This document shows, in pieces, positions 55,344-64,000 of a stretch of 64,000 nucleotides of DNA. The stretch covers positions 6,688,084-6,752,083 of the forward strand of contig NC_087387.1 in NCBI RefSeq assembly GCF_963675165.1. Direction: 5' to 3'. Within the stretch, counting starts at the first letter, position 1; each line of letters opens with the position of its first letter. The position numbers and the translations under genes were made by a program. A model generated the notes under the pieces. It saw only the letters and a list, made by a program, of their open reading frames with translations. It was not told the DNA's origin and did not search any database. The stretch is from Halichondria panicea. Taxonomy: Eukaryota > Porifera > Demospongiae > Suberitida > Halichondriidae.

Positions 55344-56885
55344 ATGATGATTCAACTCATCACAGTATCTCTTCTGTTTTTAGGAACACAAGTGTTAACA
55401 CAAGGTACTAGTAGTATTTGGATACTGCATGTAACTATAGCATGTGTCTAATGTTTATACAGCTTGCTTTCATGGAGATGTTCAATTGGTAAACGTTAAC
55501 AAAATTGTTGAGTTCTGTTATAAGGGAGAATGGAGAAGGATCTGTGTGTCTGATACATGGGGTAATGTTGAGGCCAACATTGTCTGCTCTCAACTTGGAT
55601 ACAGAAATCAAGGTGTTACTATAATAGCTTTTCTTAAGAGTGATATAGTCACTGTAAATTGTTGCTTATATAGGTGCTACGACCAGCGATGTTAGTATTA
55701 GTGAGAATTCATCCTATACGTTTTTAAGGTTTGTCAACTGTGATGACTCCGACGCTAATATTGATGAGTGCTACTATGAAGCTCGTGCTGGCTGTAATAA
55801 AATTAATAAACACGCAAGAGTTCAATGTTTAAGTGGTAAGCATTTCTTTATACATTACTTAATATATATCATAGTTGTGCGCAGCTAATTGTACTGACAG
55901 TGACATTCAATTTGTGGGTGGAGCTACTGACAACGAGGGAAAAGTTGAAATATGTAACGATAGTCGTTGGATGGCAATTTGCAGCAACGGATGGACTGAG
56001 CAAGACGCTGGACAGATGTGCCAAAAGTTTGGATTTGCTAGCATTGGTAGGTTCATGATAATTGGCTGGTTTCACCTATCTCTACTCTTCTGTGCAGGAG
56101 CTGAAGTGCTTGTATTCAACCCTCGAAGAGTACCAACCATCAACTGCACTATAGGCGATTCTGGCAACCTCTCTTGCAATGAATCATGTGATGATGGTAC
56201 AACGGACCTAGGGATTCGTTGTGTCAGGCAGGAAGTTCTAAACCAAAAAATAAGTGTAGAGTCGTCATGTGGTGCTGAGTTAAGCACTACAGCACTGGGG
56301 GTATTAGTTGGTTTGTTGGTGGCTCTGCTGGTGGTCTTGTTGATTGTTTGTGGAGCAATGTGGAATCGCGTATCACAGAAACATAAACAAATGTAAGTTC
56401 ATACTCTTTTACTATAATTATGTATGTTCTACTTATGTGTTTGTCATTTCAGACAGAGCATTTTTGTCCTACGTCTATTGTACACAGTTAATATACGTTG
56501 TACATGCAGCTGTATCTCGTCAGAAACAAGCACACTCTCAACAATTCAACGGCAACTGAACAACCCAGTATATGATACAAGCATGGAACCACACAATGCA
56601 TACAGCTCCAGTGGACCTACCTACGAACAAGTTGCCAATGGTAACGAACAAGACCACACCTACTCAATACTTGAATGCAATCAGAACACGAATCGTCGCT
56701 CAAATCAGCTCAATCCTATAGACGAGAAACAGAACTACCATGTAGTGGAGAGTGGAAGGTGTGAGGGTGTGGAGGGGGCGGGCTGTGACGGTGTGTACAG
56801 TGAAGCTAGTAACTACGAAGTGCCAATGTCAAGCAAAACGGACAGCAAGGTGTGGCTGTGTGAAGAGGAATACACCATTCAGTAA
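55344..56885 (+). CDS. C2: SRCR transmembrane receptor, family C
   Basis: Intact, 401 residues. Exons: 55344-55404, 55463-55612, 55674-55835, 55885-56046, 56098-56392, 56510-56885. It is nearly the same as C1 but three residues shorter in SRCR-1 (a 9-nt deletion removes Gly-Asp-Asn). It has GYRNQG for GYNDQG, and keeps the cysteine MCQKFGF that C1 lost. TM and long T3 tail (YEQV, nine residues, YSIL, NYHVV, VYSEA, NYEVP) match C1 exactly in the key residues. The TATA-like box is at 55299. Of the two copies this is the more likely to fold normally. Confidence 0.88.
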
Positions 56886-57280
56886 TAATTGTTATAGATT
56901 AGAGGCTTTGCAATTTGTGTGTGTTTGTGTGTGGGTGTGTGTACACGTGTATTTTTAATGAACTGATTCTTTCCCATTGATTATTATAGATTGCTGTTGT
57001 ATTGGATGGTTTAGTTGTTATGTGTCTATTATTCTAATTATTAAGAAATCATTTTGGTTCTAGTCCCTGTAATGGTTATATACATGCATGCAGTAGCATA
57101 ATAATGTTATAATGCTTTAAAGTGGTTGCTGTGACCTGTATATTCCATAGCGGGTTATTTTCGTGGGCCCCGTAAATATTCGTTATTTTTTATAAAAGCA
57201 ACGCAACAGGAAGTTACAGAAATATATATAACAGGCAGTTAGAAAGCGCCTCAAATAAGACTAGCTAGATCTAGTGAGAT

Positions 57281-58156
57281 ATGAACACTCTGCTACTATT
57301 GATTTCAATCCTCATTGCTCAAGGTAATTTAAAAGTGTATAACTTCTATTAGACTAGGTACAAGTTTACTCCCCCTCAGGCTGCATTGATGGAAAGGTAC
57401 AGAGACTAGATGATGGTAGAGTCAATGTTTGTTCTGGTCAAGTATGGAAAACTGTGTGTGAGAAAAACTACCAATTAATGGAGTGTTTATCAAGCTAATA
57501 TTGCTTGCAGACTGCTGGGCTACAATAATAATGGTACATTTCTCAGAGTAATGTATGCTTTGCTAACATTTAATCTTTGGGTCCTACAGGGGCAAGTGTG
57601 AGACGATTATGCTTGGACTCAACCGGTATTGATGTTAGTGAGTGTCGTGGAACTCAGAATACTTTTGAAGAATGTGGAATAACTCCAAGAGATTTTAATA
57701 CTTGTAGAGGTGGCTGCAGTGGTGCCCGGAGAAGACATCCTGAAATAATGTGTCTATCAGGTAAACATTTTGCTCACAACAGTTTGAGTAAATGCCGTTA
57801 TGAATTGCAGCCGACTGTGCTGATGGAGAGATAAGACTGGTGGGTGGGTCCAGCATAAGAGAGGGACGAGTGGAGGTGTGTGTGGGCGGTCGCTGGGGAA
57901 TTGTGCAAACAAACAATTCCCAACTGATAGAATTTGTTTGCTCTACACTGGGTTTCCCAACTGAAGGTAGGGAAAATGATGGTTGCCATGTGCGTCTAAT
58001 AAATATGTTGTAGATTCAGAAGCAGTCACTACTTTTGGCCATGGAACAGCTCTGACAAGAAGCTGTGTAATAATTAATAGTACCCTCCACTGTGTGGACA
58101 TTGCAGACCAGTCTGTTGATTCCAACCCAGTATACAATACAAGCATGGAACTATGA
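57281..58156 (+). pseudogene. B1': second copy of the truncated B gene, frameshifted
   Basis: Same exon layout as B1, but exon 2 has four extra bases (CCAATTAATGG for CCAATGG, near 57475), shifting the frame in SRCR-1. The SRCR-2 exon (57809-about 57967) and the in-frame jump into tail residues (NPVYNTSMEL) are the same. The LINE is absent downstream. Confidence 0.8.
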
Positions 58157-58754
58157 TGAACAGGCAAATATATAGCTAGCCTCGATCCCAGGCCGCACTT
58201 CACCGTGAAGGCCGGTGAAGAAGGCTAATGTATAGTCAGCTTATAGATACTAGCAGTGTGAGTTGTACAGTGAGGCTGTATTTAGGGAATAGATAGGACA
58301 GGTATAATTTAGAGTGTTTCCTTTCACCCTGCATGGTTTTACTATTACGAGTTGTGACATAGATATAGATAGATGTTATATATACATTCTTTGAGTTGAG
58401 ATACCCATCAACTCTGCATGCACGTAGTATGTGTTTATGATGCAGATTGTTTGAATAGAAATAACAAAATTAATGTTGGTTGTGATTGCATCTACAATTA
58501 GAAGGATCCAGGAAGTAGATCTAATCCATGCATTTATTATATGGGACTGCTGCATTTATTATAATTATGACGCTGCTGCATTTATATATATCAGGTAAAT
58601 ATACAAATGTACGTGCTGCATTTGTATATGCAACCACTTCATTTGCTATATGCATGCATATGCTGCATTTACATATGGGGCACCTGCATTTTATATATAT
58701 GTATTCATTTATGATGTATACGTGCAATTTGTATTAATTTTGACACAAATGGCA

Positions 58755-59271
58755 CCCCATACTCAACGAATACAAAACTCAACACTTAAATACTAAACAC
58801 CTGTTTCTAGAATGTTCTACTAACAAAACACATGATCTAAAATGTTCTAGAATGTTCTACTAGTGATTACTATAGTACTTGTGGTTTACCACATGATTAG
58901 CAATGTCCTGCAGCGAGACCGTGTCCTCACACTCCGCTTTGCAGGGTCGCCTGATTCTGGGAATTGCTCCACTCTGTATTGCACTCTATCTAGATTGTAC
59001 TCACCTTGTGTCAGTTTGCTCTAGCTGTGTAGTTTGGCAAAAACGGGGATCGGTACGTTCTGACGAAAATCGAAAAATTCGGTAGTTTTTTCAAGTTATC
59101 ACTGCTCGGACTGGAAGCGACTTGGCCTATCCAAGTTTTCGCTGGATAATAGGCCCATGGCCATCTGTTAGTGTGTGTAATTAGTTGAATCAGTCTTATT
59201 TTGTTTGTGCGTTACACGCCCTTTTACCTGACGCACTTTGATGTCTGACGGAGTTCGGCGACTTACTCTAG
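58755..59271. repeat. Dispersed upstream repeat, copy 3 (A3')
   Basis: As 12293-12803, with heat-shock-like triplets at 58805-58817 and 58845-58857 and the 60-codon frame at 58903-59085. It lacks a CCAT present near 12288. Confidence 0.85.
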
Positions 59272-59457
59272 CTAAAATAATTATTGTCGTGCCATGTTTA
59301 CTTGCATAAAATGTATGCATCTTATTGTATTCCTGAAGTAGTTTAAATACTGAAACCTTATGATCCAGGAAGTGAATCCAGAAAATAATAATAGTTAAGT
59401 AGAGGTCTAACTACATTTAGATTTATTTGAGTCAGTAACAAGAAGCTACAAAAATAC

Positions 59458-62272
59458 ATGGAGATCATCAATCTGTTATTTATTGTACTGGTAACACTGA
59501 CAATATTTTCGGGGACTCAAAGTAAGTAGATTAATATCTATACCTATAATAGCACACTTTATAGATCTGTGCTTGTTGGACAGTCTGTAAATTTATATAA
59601 TTTATAGGCTGTTCTCATGGAGATATTCGACTGGAAAGTAGTGATGCTCTACTGACTGATAGTAGTGGTGCTGTACAAGTTTGCTATAGAAACGTGTGGA
59701 AAAGTATCTGTAGACACAATGGATGGTCAAGTGAAGAGGTGAATGTAGTCTGTAATCAGCTTGGATACAGCAACCATAGTATGTGCTTAAATTGATGTAT
59801 CCTTGAGTGAAAACTGTGCATTTTTATTATTATATATAGGTGCTAAACATTCGTATAAATGCCTTCCACCTAATGAAAATGGATACTTCAGAAATGTGAA
59901 CTGTCTTGGCACCGAACACAACTTCTTGAATGTGGCTACGTGAATAACCCTAGTACATGTAACCAAGGTGGAGGTTGCAGTGGTTTGAGGAGAGATGCCA
60001 CTGTGAGCTGCTTACTAGGTAATCTCATAAAAAATAGGTTCCAATTGTCAATTTACACCGTGTAGCAAACTGCAGTAATGGTGAAGTGCGTCTGGTGAAC
60101 TCGAGAGTGGAGTCTTGTCTCAATGATCGGTGGGGAGGAGTATGCAGTGTAGGGTGGACAGAAGCAATGGCAGGTCTCCTTTGCTCCAAACTAGGATTCT
60201 TTAATGGTAAGAATAGTTACAATCATTATTCACATGCGCTGCATGTGTTGCATGTTTACTGCATGCAACTTTACAGTGGCTGTGATGACAACGCTTGACC
60301 CACAAGCATCTTCACAACTGGAGTGCACAGTATCCGACAACGAGAATGTCAGCTGTACTGCTACGAGTGATTGTGACATGGAATTGGGAGTGATGTGTCT
60401 AGAGCAAGATTTTGTTACCCGACTAGCTATAGCTATAGTGGACCAAAAAGATACTACGAACTGTGAAACAATGTCAACTAGTACGAAAGTTAGTGATCAT
60501 TCGGAAAGTCAGTCAACAGTGCCGACAACTGAGAACGTTTCTCAAGGAAGTAGTCAAAACGGTACCATTGCATCTAGTGCCACAAGCGAAGTAGAACAAC
60601 CCTCTAGCGAAATGTTGGGAAGCTGTCCTATTGCCTCCTTGGGAGGAGTGATTGGTCTTCTGGTGGTTGTGCTCCTAGGACTTGCTATTGGATTGACTGT
60701 AACTTGCTGTGTGTTGTGGAAACGCAGGTCACAGAAACAGCACGCTGAGTGAGTTCATTGAGCATAATTATGTTTCCATTGAGTGCATTGTTGTTTCATG
60801 AATGTTTGTTGACAAAAGTGCCAGAGGAATAATTTTATTTGAAAGCACTATTTAGCATGTTTTCTTTAAGGCATAATTATTGTATACATTGTCCACTTTC
60901 AGTTCTAATAATAAGTATTATTGCTTTTTAATAAGTGCTGACATCAGCGTTTTACATTCAAATTGCACAGGAAGCGACTCATCACCAAGTGTGCAGATAT
61001 TTTTCCATATCGCACACCCGGAAGTATTATTGCACACTTGTTATTGCACACTAGGAAGTGATTCTTATTTGGAATAAAACGTTTTCAGCAAGTGAGAGAA
61101 CAAGAAAAACATAGTTTACACACTTATAATCATGTTGCAATGTTTATCAGTCTCTTTTCCTGTTTTCTGATGCTCTGTATCACTTCTGTGCTCTTTTTAC
61201 AGTGAAGCTGAGGGTCAGGAGGTTGTCAGTGTTCATATCTAATGCATCAAACAGGCATCAATGTTGGAAGTGGGTGCTTTGAGCAGAGTATTGCACATGT
61301 AGAAGTGTACTGCACTACCATATAAGCCTGTTCAGGCTTGTATAAAGTCGTTTTGGCTTCAAAAACGGTTGTCACACTTTTCTTCAGTTATAGCGGTGCA
61401 TGTTTCCTCTTCTGCTACACTGGAGCATGATAGAAAGCAAGCACATGCTGTTTATTCTTCAGAACTATCCATTTCAAAACGGGTTGCTGGTTGTCAACGT
61501 TTTTCTTGTCTTTTTTTCTTGTCTGCTCTCTACAAAATCTTTAAGTAGCCTTCTGCAAGCTCTCTTGGTGTTCTAGAGTCTTATTTCTTTGTCTTTCTAG
61601 CTGTTTTCTTTCTCTTAAACTCGTCTTCAACTGGGAGAACTCAATTTTGTTGCTACGCGTTCTTCTGGTTGATAAAGCAACCGCATGTTGCGCATGCGCA
61701 GATTCAACCTGCATTTTGGTTGCCAAGCAATAAATGCATTATCCCATGGATACTGATGATTATCACTCGTCCGTGCCTAGTAACTGTCACTCGTGCCTTG
61801 CAGGCACTCGTGCAGTTACTGGCACAGACTCGTGATAATCTTCAGTATCCATAGGATAATATCATATGAACACGTGGCTGTTCAATGCAGGTACAATACT
61901 TCTCAAAGACAAGAGTTCTCAACAATTCAACGACAACTGAACAACCCAGTATACGATACAAGCATGGAACCACACAATGCATACAGCTCCAGTGGACCCA
62001 CTTATGAACAAGTTGCCAATGGCAATCAACAAGACCACACCTACTCAATACTTGAGCGCGATGAGAACACGAATCGTCGCTCAAATCAGCTCAATCCTAT
62101 AGACGAGGAGCAGAACTACTATGTGGTGGAGAGTGGAAGGTGTGAGGGTGTGGAGGGGGCGGGCTGTGATGGTGTGTACAATGAGGCTAGTAACTATGAA
62201 GTGCCAATGTCAAGCAAAACGGACAGCAAGGTGTGGCTGTGTGAAGAGGAGTACTCCACACTCAAGCATTGA
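59458..62272 (+). pseudogene. A3': second copy of A3
   Basis: Same exons as A3. The exon 2 stop of A3 is absent (CAA at 59676), but the missing A in exon 3 near 59920 remains, so the ectodomain frame is still broken. The stalk/TM exon (to 60748) and the long T3 tail (61891-62272) are intact. The 0.95-kb insertion in the last intron is also present. Confidence 0.8.
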
Positions 62273-63164
62273 GAAAACTGAATATTGTGTACTATATTTT
62301 ATACTGCATCATGTGACTGTCTTATAGAGACCTTGCAATTCGTGTGTGTCTATTTTTTCTTATTAAAATCAGTGTTTTAGTTAGATATTAGTGACTCAGA
62401 ATTTCTATTCTCTCCTTTGATTATACTTTATTACAGTCTCAATGATGTGAGGTAACTACTAATGTGAGTTGTGGTTTGAGTGATGTAATGTGTGTCCAAA
62501 TAAATCTTATTAGTTCTGATTCTCAATCAACATATAAAATGTACAGTCTAAATGGAATTCAGTTCCTAGGTACTATGAGATTAGCGCACATATACACAGT
62601 TATAATTTAGTAGCCCTGGTAGATCACCTGATTTCCTGCATGCCCTTCTCCACTCCATTAACACAGACCTGAAACACTCCAGGCAGTTACCCAGTCCTCT
62701 GGTCCACTCTGCATATATATACGGACATCACCATGGATACAAGCCGTACCTATACAATGGTAGCAAAATGTAATCGAGCTTTTGGATTATGTACAACAGT
62801 TTTTTGACTGAAAAAAAGCGTTTTACAATAAGTTCTTGAGTACAGTGACTGCATAGCCAATGGAGCTTATTCTGTACACAGCAAGTGATACTAGTGTTCA
62901 GTCCCTGAAAACAAAAACATATTCTAAGAATTCTAACAGTTGCTCAATAGCCCTAGAGATAACTTTCAAGAAGACCCAGTATTCATTAATTCTTTGATTG
63001 TTTTCACCTCATGATTCAACTGTGAATTGTGATTACTGTTGTACAATCAGTGTTATGATGCATACACAAAGGTATAATTATGTATTAACTATGTAGCTAC
63101 TATGATGACAGACTGCAAGTGTGTCTCTACACACTATAGCTATATATAACTGTAGTTGCAAGGC
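62273..63164. other. Spacer between A3' and D1'
   Basis: Second copy of 15805-16696. No gene. Confidence 0.5.
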
Positions 63165-64000
63165 TCATTCTCCCCCAGCATTATTCCTTTTCTTCTTATT
63201 GACAGCTACGTACATATGAACCTCTGTATTGAAGAACTCATCTACTTCACTCTTACTGGCCTCAACCTTCACTGGTGGTGGGTTGGCTGGTTTCAGTTTC
63301 TGTTTTTTGTGATCAATGACATCATAGTCACCAATTCCTTCATCGCTTGTAGTCACAGTATTGTAGTTAGGACCTAGTGAACTGTAGCTCGGTTCTATAG
63401 GAGCTGTGTCAGTGTAGCTCTCATTCACTTGTATTAAAACTCTGCATGTTATAGCATATAATTATAGGATGCAAAGTTAGCTTTGTTTTGTTGGAATTAA
63501 GCGCCTTTTCCTACAATCCACCCACGCAATAACTGTCCCTACTTCCAGTATAGCACCAAAAGTCCAATCACTGATCCTAGTGCACTGGTAGCTATTGTAT
63601 CACTGAACGATGGACACTCAACGGCTAAACCTCGAACACATAACCCACTGTCAGTGATGTTCCCACAGCTCAACCTATTGTTGGTATCGACGTTACAGTT
63701 AATTTGTGGGCCAGTTGTATTCATTTCCTTCGCTGCTGCTCCTACAAAAATTGTTTTAATTTGCTGTGAATAAGTTTCTTACCTTGGCTTGGAAATCCTA
63801 GCTGAGAGCAAACATGTCCAGCTAGTGCTTGGTTGTAGCATATTGTACCCCATCGCTTGTTCTGACACACCTCCACTCGTCCTTGTTTTATGTTGGACCC
63901 ACCCACTAGTCTTAGGGCTCCATCAGCACAGTTAGCTTAGTTTATGATTAGACTAAAAATCACGTTACCTGGAATGTATTTTACCCATCCTTGTCTGTTT
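63165..64000 (-). pseudogene. D1': second copy of D1, cut by the window end
   Basis: Tail T1 exon 63165-63441, TM exon with the same GLLVLYWK frameshift as D1, SRCR-2 exon about 63780-63935, and the start of the SRCR-1 second exon at the window edge. The signal exon lies outside, so it cannot be told whether the SRCR-1 stop of D1 is shared. Confidence 0.75.

Larger units (their letters stand above)
53340..64000. repeat. Segmental duplication SD1, copy 2
   Basis: Direct repeat of about 5400-17532. Offset is about 47950 before the LINE site and about 46470 after it, the difference being the 1.48-kb LINE. Sequence agreement is very high, with scattered substitutions and short indels. It runs past the window end. 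Copied content: B relic, A relic, C2, B1', A3' and D1'. Confidence 0.93.

Noticed and set aside
1-64000. tRNA, rRNA, bacterial operons or viral genes
   Set aside because: None recognised on reading both strands; the only non-receptor coding sequences are retroposon-derived or unidentified short frames.

Overview
The window looks like a eukaryotic, invertebrate genome, most likely a demosponge of the Amphimedon type. The reasons are AT-rich DNA, very short introns (mostly 45-120 bp) with GT-AG borders, short intergenic spaces, many TGCATG runs, and a dense tandem family of scavenger receptor cysteine-rich (SRCR) genes. The species is an inference; no marker gene confirms it.

Almost all coding sequence is one superfamily of single-pass receptors. 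Each gene has about six exons: signal peptide; SRCR-1 in two exons; SRCR-2 in one exon plus the start of the next; that next exon also carries stalk and transmembrane (TM) helix; then a cytoplasmic tail exon. All ectodomain introns are phase 1 and the TM/tail intron is phase 2. I use private family names. A, B and C lie on the + strand in this window and share tail T3. D and E lie mostly on the - strand and use tails T1 or T2. F is a decayed - strand family. Nine genes look intact: C1, D2, E2, D3, E6, B2, B3, the chimera E10, and C2. The others carry frameshifts, stops, lost splice sites or truncations. All A-family copies are broken.

Layout: 1-3560, inverted minisatellite arms around pseudogene A0 and nested MITEs. 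3755-5690, A1. 5818-7160, relics. 7392-10205, C1 and truncated B1. 10248-11726, a 5'-truncated LINE. 12990-15804, A3. 16697-24420 (-), D1, F relic, E1, E4, D2, F relic. 24749-26828 (+), orphan exon and B5. 28039-38068 (-), E2, E5, D3, E6, E7. 38757-42735 (+), B2 and B3. 43356-44085 (-), F. 44602-46025 (+), B4. 46670-48059 (-), E8. 48400-50926 (+), E9 fragment and E10. 52092-53614 (+), A4. About 53340-64000 is a near-identical second copy of about 5400-17532 that lacks the LINE. A second duplication repeats about 19486-22200 at 29419-32130.

The tails share a tyrosine module, YxxV/I-x9-YxxL/I, which resembles an immunoreceptor ITAM (F has x10). Some tails lack the second tyrosine. Ectodomains and tails are found in several combinations. 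Together this suggests a fast-evolving, birth-and-death cluster of paired SRCR receptors with possible immune or self-recognition roles. The function is inferred, not shown.
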